Shown here: positions 46,701 to 59,200 of the stretch, one piece after another | Layout: every line of letters starts with the position of its first letter | Position numbering within the stretch: position 1 is the stretch's first letter | The notes under the pieces: generated by a model | Seen by the model: only the letters and a program-made list of their open reading frames with translations | Database searches by the model: none | Told to the model about the DNA's origin: nothing | Assembly (NCBI RefSeq): GCF_009389715.1 | Contig: NW_024068246.1 | Location: 62,001 to 126,000 of the forward strand | From: Phoenix dactylifera | Taxonomy: Eukaryota; Streptophyta; Magnoliopsida; Arecales; Arecaceae | DNA: 64,000 nt | Direction: 5' to 3' | Made by a program: the position numbers and the translations under genes

Positions 46701-49700
46701 ACAGAAGTGTTGATAATGCTTTGAACACATTTCCCATTCAAGGAAAATTGGCTTCATGTGTAGCAACCAATCATGAAGTAGCTTCCACAAGGCTGGATGT
46801 ATATCAAAGGACAAGGATTCTTCAACTTTTGGTTGATTTTTACATTTTTTTGATTTAGGGTAATTTATTAAAATAAAATAATGAGTGATAAGAAGTGAAG
46901 TAGATACAAGAATAAAATTTGATGGCTATTGCCATTTTTTACCTCAGGGAAAAAAAAGAAGATAGAATATGCGACGAAATGCAACTATGAAATGAAAATA
47001 GTATCATGTGAAATGTTCAAGTGGTAGTCTAAAGAAGAATTTTTTAAATAAAGAAGATGAAGTTAAAGTTATAAAATGAAGGATGAATATATTTCATTAG
47101 TATTTTTCAAGGGGAAAAAAGGAGACTTCTTATAGAAGTAAACAGGATCATGAACATTTTGGATAATCATGAAGATTGTGGTTTGGAGCTTTACCAAGTA
47201 CCATCGAAAATAATGTGGTTAAAATATAGTCAGCAAGCACTGGTGATGGTTTAATTTGCATGTGCATTTTGTTTTCTCCCCCGTAAGGATAAATGGGTTG
47301 TGGATCCAAATCATTTAGCAAGAGAAAAGATAATATGAAGAGTAGTCAAACAATTAATCATTATCTAACATTTGATAGAGGAAATAACGCTTACAAAAGT
47401 GCTTAAATTTAATCAACCTCTTAAATGCCCTAAGAAATCTTTTAGATCATTATTTGATTGTAAACTATTTGCAAGTGAATTATCTAGCTCGCCAGTGGCT
47501 AGAATTTATGATTGGATGTTTAGTTAATGCATATAAGCAGCTGTTTTGAAGCTGGCATCAAGCCCTTACCTCAAAAAAAGAAGCTGCATCAAGCCCATTA
47601 ATTTACAAGTAATCCCTGACTTTAATCTTTTAAATTTGGAGAGTCTTGGTTATGATTTGATTTTAGATGGAGGGTTGGAATTTTTCTGATTTAACACTGG
47701 TCCTATGGTATCTTAACTCTTGTTTGTATAAGAAGTGGGAAGATAGTTTTGATTTGTTAAAATTAATGGAATTTTATTGCTGAGGATCTTCAAGTTCTCC
47801 TACATTCATGGAGTGTGTTCCCTTTTTCATGTAGCAGAGATTTAGCAATTGCATTTGTTAGATATAATCATTGCCTTAGCCGTGCTATGCTTAAGCCAGT
47901 CCTTTGTCTTTCATAACATATCCTTTTAGATCTCACATGTCATCCAAGATATCCTCAAAACTACATGGAAAAAAGTACGAATAAGAGAAGGTAATCTTCC
48001 TTGTGCCTTGACTGTCCCTTGATCATTCCATCAGTCGAAAAGCAAGTGCATAGAACCAACAAATGAAAAATTCTTAGAGCACTTGCATGCATTGTTGCAT
48101 CCTGGAATATTTTGAAAATGTATGCTTCTCTTTGCACAAATTTGTTACTCTCAGAATTCCTTACATCATATTTGTTTGTATGACCTTTTCATTTTTCAGA
48201 ACCTCATCTTTAATGACTTACATGCAGCTTGGAATATTGGACTCTGATGGTATTAGTCATATTAGCGGGACTTCTGAAAAATCCTGAAATAGCTGTGGAT
48301 GCTGCTTCCATTTGGTACGTCTAGTGTCAGAAAGTGTTTCCCTTCTTAACTGTTTGTTCGCATATATCTTCTGCCTGATATATTGCAGAATTTTTTCCCT
48401 GGTTGATCTTTTCATATTCTATTTGTCATGCCTTCTCTATGTACAGTAAAACATAATACCTTTTTGATGATATTCTGAGATAGAGATAACACTCTTTGTA
48501 TGGCATAACTTCTTACATATTGTATCAGTTTAATGTGATTTCAAAATCCGGACTGAAGCCTAGAATCTTAACTGCAAGTCCGCATATATTATAAAAATAT
48601 TTGATATTTCCCGAATAACAAAGTGTGTAGTTATCCTAGAAGTTCTTCACAATGAATATTCCCTCTCCACAAAAAAAAAAAAATAGAGAAGAAAAAACAA
48701 AGGGGCAGCTGAACCATTCTTTTTGACAAGGTACCATTGCTTCACTTTTCTGCTGAGTTTTTTGATGTATGAGAAATTCCTAAGATAAACCATTTTTATC
48801 ATGAAGAATTTACTGATAACGGCTTAACATTTCTATCCTCTGATAGACTTGTACTGTAATATAACTCATGTTTAAAATTCGATTGCCCTGTTGTTTAGCT
48901 GGAATATAGCCTTTACATTTTAGCTTTGATGGAAAACTTGCTTGGTTTATTTTTATTTCCTGTTAGACAATGTTCTAATTATAGCACAGTATGGTTTCCT
49001 CCTAATTCTGAACTCCTAATCTATTCAAATCTAGACTCCAGATAGGATGGAGTTTATTGAGCCTCCACCAACCACTTTTTTCTTTTTTAAGCATTTTTTC
49101 CAAGTTCATTTTCTACGTAGCTACTATATTTGCATCTAATTTTTGGACAATGTCCTTTCTCTTAATAAAAATAATTATTTTTGTTGTTTTTTTTGTGGCT
49201 GACAGCATGAATGTGGAAGGATGGTGTTTCATGATCCCATTGGGATTTGTTGCAGCTGTAAGGTGCGCTCTTGACCTAGGTTGGGAGAAAAAAAAGAAAG
49301 TTGCTTCATCGCTTATGCATTTTATTATCTCCCTTGGTAGTTACTTTATCACATCTTCTCCTCGCCCCCACCCCCTGCTTTTCCCCTCCTTTCTGGAGGG
49401 AGGGCTTGATTATTTGGTATTGTTGGATTGTTGACATGGAAGAGAATGAAGTTGACTAATGTTCCATTTCTGAGTGAACCATGTTTTTATGCACTGTCAA
49501 GAATGTGAGGGAAATCATTGCAACCTACATCATATTATTCTTTCATTTTTACTTGATTAAATTATTCATCACTTCTGCAGTTGATGATATGCTTAATGTT
49601 TTCTTGACTACATGCCTTTGTTTCCTATTGGTAGTGTGAGGGTCTCTAACGAGTTGGGGGCAGGGCGTCCAAAGGCTGCAAAGTTCTCGATGCTGGTAGT

Positions 49701-50894
49701 GATAATGATATCAGTGACCATGCAGACTATATTTATGCTTTTAATTCTGCTGACAAGAAAGGATTTTCCAGCACTATTTACAGACAATATATTAGTAATG
49801 GATAAAGTAAGCAAAATTGCTTTATTTCTGTCTGCTTCGATTTTTCTCAGTAGCATACAACCAGTTCTATCAGGTGAGTTTATTATACTTCACTCCACCA
49901 ATAATGTCTTAAAGTAGAATTACATATTGATTTGTATAGACAGTCAGGATATTCCTTATTTACTTAGGGTTATGAGTTTCATCATTATACTCCTTGGGTC
50001 AAAATTAGAGCACAAGATGAGGGCAGAGTTTAGTTCATACTAGAAGAGGTTTTTCGCAGAAGATGATTAGAATCAAGGGTCTTGGGTGGTTTATATTTGT
50101 TTAGCAGGTATTTTATTTTAGAACTTGTTTTGATTGCTTCATGTAGAAGCTCTTTTTTTCCCTGTCCCCAAGTTTAAGATGAATTGTGAATGGCATTTAT
50201 GGCTCATTATGGATTCCCCAAAAGCCTAAGGTAGATTCATTAGTCATAGTGCTCTCTCTTCATGTTCTAGTTTCACTTCATACATAATGAGTTCTTTTAA
50301 GCTTTTGGCTGAACTTTCATTTGATCATGTGAGTCATCTGAACCTTGTTACTTATGTGAACATTCAGGGGTAGCCATTGGAGCTGGTTGGCAAACTACAG
50401 TTGCCTACATAAACCTTGGTTGCTATTATGTGGTGGGGCTATCAAGTGGTGCCTTAATGGGTTTCAAATTAAATTTGGGCTTAGAGGTGAGCAGTGATCA
50501 CCTGCTTGTTTGTGACCATTACAATTAACCCATCAATGCAACATGGTTATTCTTCCAAATAGAGAGCAGTTCTTAAAGCTTCTTTTTCTTTTCTTTTGCT
50601 TTTTTTTCTTTCTTTCTTCATATGTCTAAGTTCTGTATTGAAAGGTCTAATTGGATGATCTTTGCTCAAGGGTCTTTGGGGTGGTGTGCTTAGTGGTATT
50701 CTTCTGCAGACCATTATCCTTGTTGTAATTACTTGGCAGACAGATTGGGATAAAGAGGTGAGATTTTAGTTGAGATATGCACTCGTGTGTTCCTGTCGCA
50801 TGATTTTACATCAACCTTGCAGGCAGCATTAGCATTGGAGAGAGTTTCAACATGGGACTGCTTGGTAGATGTCTCTTCAGCTGGAAGAATATAG
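43726..50894 (+). CDS. MATE efflux transporter (DETOXIFICATION family), eight exons, complete
   Basis: Cation- or proton-coupled multidrug/metabolite exporter of the plasma membrane or tonoplast. Exons: 43726-43995, 45003-45544, 48228-48314, 49206-49262, 49635-49873, 50368-50486, 50671-50757, 50823-50894. Phases fit, 1473 nt and 490 residues, the usual plant MATE length. Visible: cytosolic acidic N-terminus (1-30), GPAILTSVFQFSLGSVTQ, VGHIGTLELAAV, LGMGSALETLCGQAYGAGK (exon 2 start), LQRSWVILLATAM, PELFAFAVNFPIQKFLQAQS, VMLCLEYW across the exon 2/3 junction, SICMNVEGW across exons 3/4, VRVSNELGAGRPKAAKF, SIQPVLSGVAIGAGWQ, YINLGCYYVVGL, GLWGGVLSGILLQT. Multiple hydrophobic segments fit 12 membrane helices. 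It belongs with the plant DTX27-40 type group; substrate unknown. Intron 2 is 2.7 kb. Confidence 0.95.
45545..48227. other. MATE intron 2: no other gene seen
   Basis: 2.7 kb of AT-rich sequence with no supported coding region, RNA gene or delimited transposon. Long A+G stretches occur around 46870-47150. Confidence 0.5.
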
Positions 50895-53279
50895 GGCTCA
50901 GGTAACTTGGATTAATCTTGTCATACGAATACAACTTTAATGCATATCTGGACATGGTTTTGACTTTCGAACAATCTATTTAAGATTCTTCATGGACTCC
51001 AAACTTCAATTGCTTCAAATCAATCTGGCCTGAGAAAATGATAAGTTATTATTGTTCAGAAATCTGATCAATGGCTAAGCTCTTCCAGATGTACTAAGTC
51101 AATCACTATGTTCCAGAGGTACAAAAATAGGATGCACTTGCAAGAATTATGTATAAATGTAAGGTAGCTGCTTTTGAATTGTGATGCTTTACAAGTCACT
51201 ACAGCTATTAAAGTCACAATTAATGGTTGATAGTTACCAGGAATTTATCGATTGGAAATTATCTAGGATCATTTTTCATGACAAATCTTGCAAATGAATT
51301 CTTCTTCTAATAAATACAGTTAACCCAATTGTTTCACAAATGACTAAGGGGCTTTTGATGAAGTTGACATGAAACTATACTCGTTCAGCCAAAAATGGAA
51401 AATATTATGAGACACCAAGCCAGTTTCCTTGCAATGGGGTTCACCATGGCTTACTGCTTGATAGATATGTTTTTTTTTACCTGCTTTACATACAATGTTT
51501 GAACAACTTTGATCTAATGTAAATGTGGCAGCTGTCCTTCTTATATTCTTATTTGAATAAATGACAGAAGCAGAAGATACCTTTGCCTGTTTCCTTACTT
51601 GACATTCATGCAATCAGCATGGGGCTGTCATGAAATGAAACTACTCAAGCACTGGCTCAGAGAAGACTGACGTTTCCCTGAAGCAACTCCAAAATCTTTC
51701 AGAGATCAATGAGCATGACATGATAATTAACTTTGTTTTGTTTCATTCAAAAGAAAATGAAAAAAAACTTTGTTTGTGAGGTCCATTTTTAGGCAAGTGA
51801 GAATTTGTTTTGAATCCTTGGTCTTCCATGTTCCTGGTATTTTCTTAAGATGCCTTTAGTTTTGTTGCACCATCTTGGATGGACATTATATTGCTGAGTT
51901 GGTTTTGGCTGTTTAGAAGGTTTTGCTATGGTGTTTATCAGGTAAGATTTATGTTCTCGCGGCCCATGTTAAAATATTGTATGTTTGAGAACATAAAGGC
52001 ATTGATCTAAAAGTCCCTATGAGTATATGCTCAAATAGGAATCTGCACTCGGGCTTTGAAAGGAATTAACATAGGCTATTTTCCTTGATGAATGAATTAT
52101 GGATAATGACTTAAACATTTGTCTGCAAGACCTGCTGACAGTGATTTGACCCTTCTTCATGAGCTGAAGTGTTCTCTTTGATAATTTGGACAAGCAAATT
52201 TTTGTGTATGAAAGCTTTCAAGGTGTTTGCTGTGGAGGAGAGAGAGGTTTGTGGGGTAATAAAGGCTATTTAATGACTACCTGCCTCGTCTAGGATGGTA
52301 GTTTTCTTTCCAAGGATACCTACAGAAGAAGAAGAAGGCTTGGGTTGGGAGCTACATAGAGGAAGTCTCGAGAGTCAGTATTAATCTCTACCAAATACTT
52401 CTTAGCAAGATTTGTCATTTCGATACAAAACTTTATATCGGTACCATTCTATTATAGGCTTATAGCATCGGTATACTAGGTACAGTATCCAGTTTGGCAT
52501 ATCGAATATCGGTACATCTTCTATACCATATATTAGTTTGGTATTGATATAGTATAATATGATCAGTATGTACCGATATTGTTCGGTATGGAAACCACTG
52601 CTTCTTAGAGTGTTATGGAATGTGAAACTCTCCCACAAAAGATAATGAATATGTCCACCACCTGTCATTCATTCAGGAGCTAAAAGACTTGCAATAAAAA
52701 AGGCAGCTGCTCACCTAACACAGACGTCAGAGTCGGTGTGATAGCTCTCAGTTGAGAAGGAACTTTTTTTAAAGAAATACAAAAGCATTTCTTGAATTAA
52801 AAAATTTGAAGCTGCATGTATCAAACAATCAAAACACCCTTTATTATTCTTATTCTACTCAGAATAATGACTTATAATTAGTGCAATTGTTTAACTCTTT
52901 CAAGGTTGGAACTATTGTTTAAATCTTCAGGGGCTGGCACCAGGAACTCGAGTTCTAGCCTCTCCCACATCTCATTTTGGGGTAACATGGTAAGCTACAT
53001 TACTGGGGGAATTGCTTTGTTGTTACCAGCATGAAAGAATGACATTGTGGAGCTGCAGTGGTCTTGAGCATCCACTAATCTACTGAAATGTTACCAATTA
53101 ATATGTCGAAAACATGGTTCATCTCTAAATGAAATGCTGGTGAAGCACAAAGGTTTATGCTGCAGGACATACTCCTACCATGGTTAATACACAATAAATA
53201 CACAAATGAATAGCTTTACTCTTGAAGGATCACATTGAATATTATCACCCACAATAATTAAGAAGAGATCGTTTTTCGA
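50895..53279. other. Convergent 3' spacer between the MATE and DUF547 genes
   Basis: Holds the 3' UTRs of both genes (MATE from the left, DUF547 from the right) and one MITE at 52406-52600. Plus-strand AATAAA-type signals occur near 51310 and 51555, and complementary ones near 52840. No coding sequence is supported. Confidence 0.5.
52406..52600 (-). mobile_element. hAT-like MITE, GTACCG family, intergenic
   Basis: 195 bp flanked by a perfect 8-bp duplication CTTCTTAG (52398-52405 and 52601-52608). The left end CAAGATTTGTCATTTCG matches the family terminus; the right end is GGTATGGAAACCACTG. The interior is more AT-rich than in other copies (TATCGGTACC, AGCATCGGTATACTAGGTAC, TGTACCGATATTG), consistent with CpG decay. 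It lies between two convergent 3' ends and could influence polyadenylation. Confidence 0.82.
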
Positions 53280-56200
53280 TTATTTTGCTAAATCTCTATG
53301 CACAAGGTATCTGAAAGTTGATTTGTATGGCGACCATTCAATGCACTTATCAAGCCTTCTTCTAAGGCATCCTTTGATGACTTTTTGCTGGCCATCTGGC
53401 ATTGAATCGCAGACCATCTCCATGAGGCCAGACAATTCTATGTATGCATCTTTTGCAAAGTAGTATAAAATCTTTGGCAGAACAATCTTCTTCTCCTTCC
53501 GGACAGAGACATTAGCTCGAATGAACTCAGCTTTTGCAAGCTCAAGCTCCTTATAGATACCTCTGGCAGTGTAGAATCGAACCTAAAAGAGTTGAGACAG
53601 CATTCTCTTCAGATCCATATCAAAGAAAGCTGAGAGAACAATTGTTTAGCTGCACAAATGGCTGATTACGGAGAAATTATAACATGAAATAAGGATCAAG
53701 TCATACAGGAGGATCAGAGCACGCTCCTGAAGAAAGAGCGAAATGTGCAAGTGGCTCTGGATGATCAAGAGCATACGGATGCTTGACATTCCCATTCATG
53801 AACTTTACTGCTGGTGAGAAAAGTGAGCGCAGCCACTGCATATGAATGTTAAGAAACACAAGTGAGCATAACACTTTGCTTCCCCAGGAGTATGTGGTTT
53901 GAGAATGCAGTGCCTACATTCATGAGATAGAACATTTTCTGAAAGATTTTTAAGTACAATTCAGAAGCACCAGCTCATGTGTTCATGTTCTTGTGAATCT
54001 TGTATGTCTAACTCTTAATCATCTCTCTCTCTCTATCTCTCTCTCTTAATTGGTGATTACAACAACTCTGGGACTTCAAGGACTAGACAATAGGAAGGGT
54101 AACCGACTCTACAGTTTCCAGGCTAAACTCATGCAGCAAGAAAGCAACCTGTTAAATTCTTTAAGACTTGGAAGGAGTCGAGGTGAAGAAGAAAGAGGGA
54201 AAGATTTAATACATGGAGCTACTTTCTGTCTCTATTTTCTCAGTAATGGTCAAAAACATGTTTATCATTTGAAAGCAACAGAACAGAAATAGGTATGAAT
54301 TATAGAGTGTTAAGGCAACCAGAGTGACCTGGACATTGTATTTTTTTTTTCTTGTTAATATAAGTAGTAAACACTAAATCATTATAGATCAGATTGTCCA
54401 AATATAGATCACTGGCCCTTAAAAAAATGTTTTTTTTTTCTCTTGTTAATATAAGTAGTAAACATTTAAATCATGATAGATCAGTTTGTCCAAATATAGA
54501 TCACTGGCCCTTAAAATATTGCCAGACTTGAGGGTGTCAACTGTCTTGGTGAAGTCACTGGGTGTTGACACCAGTGATCTGCTTCCCTCACCCGATCTTG
54601 GCCAGGCTTCTCTCATCCTATTTTCAAAAAAAAAAAAAAAAAAATTGCAAGACCTAGCCCCCGAAATAATAACGAAATGAAGCATATTCATCTGAAATTT
54701 TAAGAATGGAGATCTCTTGCCTTTGTATTTATTTAGAAAGAATTTGTGTAGATGACTCCAAATTTAATCAGATGAAAAGCATGGCAATTATTGATGGATC
54801 TGAAGACTATAAAAACAAACCAACAGAAATATCTACTGAAATTTTATTTTTGAAAACTATATATTAGATAATTTTGTGAGTACTAATTTAAACTGTACTT
54901 AAAGGTGATATGACGATGAAAGACATACCAATGCTGGATGATGGGATTGGCATCCAAGAATTGAACTCTGGATAGCATAAGCACTTATTGAATGCCCACC
55001 TACATTATAGGCTGCCTGTAAATATAAATCAACTTATATCTTAGAGAAAGGTCATATGTTTGGTTGCAAAGTGTGACACAGTATACTGTAATGCTTACTT
55101 TTAGGATTGAATATGTGCTCTTCATGTGATTCTCACGCAGTCCAAAAGCTAAAAATGCCTGGGACATCTCATAAAATATGATAAAGTAAGTATTGTATGA
55201 CATGAGAGATATACTGCTTATTCTCAAGAGAAAAAGCATGCGAATCTAACATCTAGATGAATGCTGGTGTGAACATACATGCATCACCAAGGCATTGTGA
55301 ATGTTGATCCAGAAAGCAAGTTGCTCATCATGCTCCATCTTTCTTGGGTCAATGTTCTCGAGATGTTGAATAAGAGATCTGTTACAAACAAAATCTTATG
55401 AAACAGATTAAGGAACTTACAGTAAGCCATGTATCTTCGTATCCTAATTTTATTGTTTGTTTATTAAGGGTATAGGCAATTTTTTTTTTTGGATATCTCA
55501 TAACAACACTATACTTGGTTGTGTGAAATTATTTTAGATGAGTATATATCAGAAGGAATCATTTCATAGTATGCATTAGTTAACTTATGATATCACTATG
55601 TATAAGTTTGGCAAATTTAGCACCTAAGTAATGATATATCTGGTGTAGAATGAAATGCCCTCTTAGTATTTTCAGTTATTTTCACTGAAAATAACTGTAT
55701 ATACACTACAGAAACCATGTTCCTCTTATTTGTTGGTTATAAAAATGTGTAGAGCGAGCAATGAGGACTTTGAATATTCGGTGTTCCTTGAGGTGATTAA
55801 TTACCTGAAAATGTTGAGCATCTTCGAGGCATAGCCAAATTTGTCACCATCAATACGTATCTGTGGAACTTCTACCATACCACTGTATTGAAAGCTCTTA
55901 TCTTTAAGTGATTCAAATTGAGAGGGACTTGCTTGAGCTTCATAGGGACACTGAGGACTCCAATTATCAGTAGGATCCTGTGGAGAAAATGTGCTAGAAG
56001 ATGACACAGATGGAGTAAGTGAAGCCATCTGCACAACATGTTGAGCAGGAGGATTTGCAAGTCTGCAATAAATAGCAGAAATGCATCTGATAATATCTTC
56101 AGAAAGTTTGCAAGAAATCTCAGGCACATGGTCTGTGATAGAGGCACCAAGATGATTTGCAAGACTTCGATGTCCAGAAACAGATTTTGGTATATCCTGC

Positions 56201-59200
56201 AAAACACTCAAACATATATGCAGCATCAATCAGACAAAAAAAATTACAGATTCTTGTGACAATGCACTCTAGTTTCAGAACAGGGGGATAAAATGACACG
56301 CTCAAATGAAGTTTATGAGCACTTAGGTATTACAATGACTTAATCATGGTAACAATTGACAAAATCAAAAACTGTATTTGATGGGAAAAGGCATGCCGTT
56401 TTCATGATGAAATTCAAGGAACTTATGTTCATAATATACAGGATGACAAAAAAAAAAAAAAGAAATATATTCTCCAAAGGTAATACATACCAAAGCCCAG
56501 AATTTATGGTTATTTTTGAAGTTTGAATACATTAAGTAATCATATTAAATTTGATCAGTTTAATTATAACCCTGATTGTAGGAAGGTGAACTTTTTTCAC
56601 TATCCAGATACGAAACTTTTAAGTAAATGAGAGTATCAAAATTAACATTGACATATCAAACCTCATGCTTTATTAAATAGTAAAAGACAAAGCCGAATGG
56701 TATTTTCATAATGAGCAGATATAAATTATGATTGAAAGAGATGGACTTACATCCTTAAGATTGGAACTAAACGCCAAATCATGTGCAGGAGAATGTTCAG
56801 TATGCCTGCAAATGGAGGCACTCTTGTGAACTCGCTGAAGGATTTGAGGATGACTTGATTTGTCAACTACTGCATCAGGATTAACGGAATGAGTTGCCTG
56901 ATGTGATTTCTGAATTGTAGAATCTTGTCTTAGATGTCCCGCATGACATTCTACAGGAGGCCTAGAGGCATGACCTGCAGCAGTAGAGGAGCTGGCTAGA
57001 TACCGGTCAAATGCAGTCCGATATAATAAGAGGAGGTACTGTTCCAAATGTATAACTTCCAGCTCAAGAGTGGAGATCTCCTTAACTAATTCTGCAACAG
57101 ACTTCATGAAGCATACAGAAAGGTCAGTCATTTGTAAAGTTAGAATCAATAGGTATTTTTGCAGTAGTACTTCACATTGTCATGAGTTACAGGGCACATA
57201 GATGACAAAGAAAATCATTCTTTTAGTAAATAATTTTCTGCTTAGATAAAATGGGTAATATTAAACTTCTTTAGCATGAGGATCTCTAGCCACAATAGAA
57301 CCATTTGAATGAATAAAAAGTAGGAAAAACAAACAAAAAAAAAAACAAGCCAATTAAAACATATTTGGGATTGGCTATTGATTCCTTATTTGCCATTTAT
57401 TTCTATTGATACATCACTTGTCAAGACAAGCTTCTCAAGCTTATTCTCACAAACTTACCAGCCCCCCAACCCCTCCTCTTTTTCCTAACCCTTTTATACA
57501 TCAATTCTCTGCCACATTACCCTCGGTTGGTTATCTATCGTGCTTCCTGAATGTAATCATATCTAACTGATCCTTCCTATTTTTGCCATGAATTTTCCCT
57601 AGCATTCTCAACTCTAACACTCATCTTATGTACTTGACCCTGTTGACCAACAACAGGCAAGGAATGTACGCACATTATTTCAGATGTATTAGTGTTCAAC
57701 ACAAAGAGTATCAGATTAGAAGAAGGCACTCATCTTGTTTTTTTTTAAAAAAAAATGTTATTAGCACCATGTATTTAACATGTTCTTGTGTAAATAACAC
57801 AGTTAAAAATTTCATAGTTTAAGATTGCAGAACGAAGCAACCACACTTATTTTGTTTGATCTATATTCACTTAGGTTATTGTCTCAATAATATATTCACT
57901 AAGTTATTCTAATAAAGAAAGAAATCTACCTCAGATTGTTGAAAAATTTAAATACAAACATTTAGTAACAAGCATGTGCATACTGACTGTTTAACTAAAT
58001 TTTGGATACTCGAGGAAATATTCATGTATCCTTAAATCTGAAAAAGTATTAGGAACAACCTTTGAAACTGGAGTTTCAGTTGAAGAAATGGATATTCTGG
58101 AGCTACACACTGATGCCATCTCTTGAAAGCTCATAGAATTTTGGTCATGTAATCTTCTCTCTAGGTGTATAGCCTGCATGTTGAATTTTAATAAGTACTG
58201 ATGAGATCCAGAAACATTTATCCAAGATAACATAAACATTTGTACAGCACGGCCTTATTGAACTTCTAATGATTGCAATTTTCCAACAGTGCAGATAAGT
58301 ACATAAAAAAGTCTCCTATTCACATCTTATTGCCAAGGAATACATTATCTTATATATGCATTGACTGACACATCTATACACTAATAATATCACCAGCTAG
58401 AAATACTTTAGAATCAGAGATCTACTGAGAATAAGAATAAAATATAGGTTGTCCGCTGGTTAAGCTAAGAAAGAAGATCTTTTGAAGTTAATCAACATCA
58501 GATCTTAGTGCTAGTGTTTGGAGACAAATAGTTTGATGTCTCTTCAGTTATCTTAATGGTGGTATAACCATACCAAGAAGTTAATCTTGTTTAACATGAG
58601 ATTTTCTCTGATGTTTGCAAATTTAACATTTAGGAAATTAGAATTGTAATCCTCTAGATTTCCTAGTTCATATGCACCAAAAACCAGCCACTAACTTTAA
58701 CTAGTAACTAGAATCTACTTAATAGAGAACATTATAATGGACTGTACTGTGAGGAATTCTTCCGTAACAGGCTTTACAGAGCAGAAGGAAAGTTATTAAT
58801 CTCCACCTCTTGTAGAAGTAGGACCAAATTAAACAATGACTTCATTTCCTAAAGAAAGAATGAATCGCATTGGAACTGATGTTTTAAAAAAAGCAAGGTG
58901 GCACTGATCAATCAGCCAATAGTAGCGAGACTAGTTAAAATAAGGGTGCAGAGGTAGCTAAGGCTTCCTAACTGTATAAGAAACAATAATTTAGCATTTT
59001 GTGCTAATCACTACATTAAAAAACTCAAAGAAGTTTATGCATAACATTTTATGTTAATCAGGAATTTGAACAAATTAAAAGAAATTCTCCCCTTGAAAAA
59101 AATGACAGAACAAGGGAAAATTTTAGGAGTTTGAAGTCTGAAGGAATCTATTTTATATGATCATATTATGTTTTTTTTCTTTATGGAAAAACTCTCTCCA

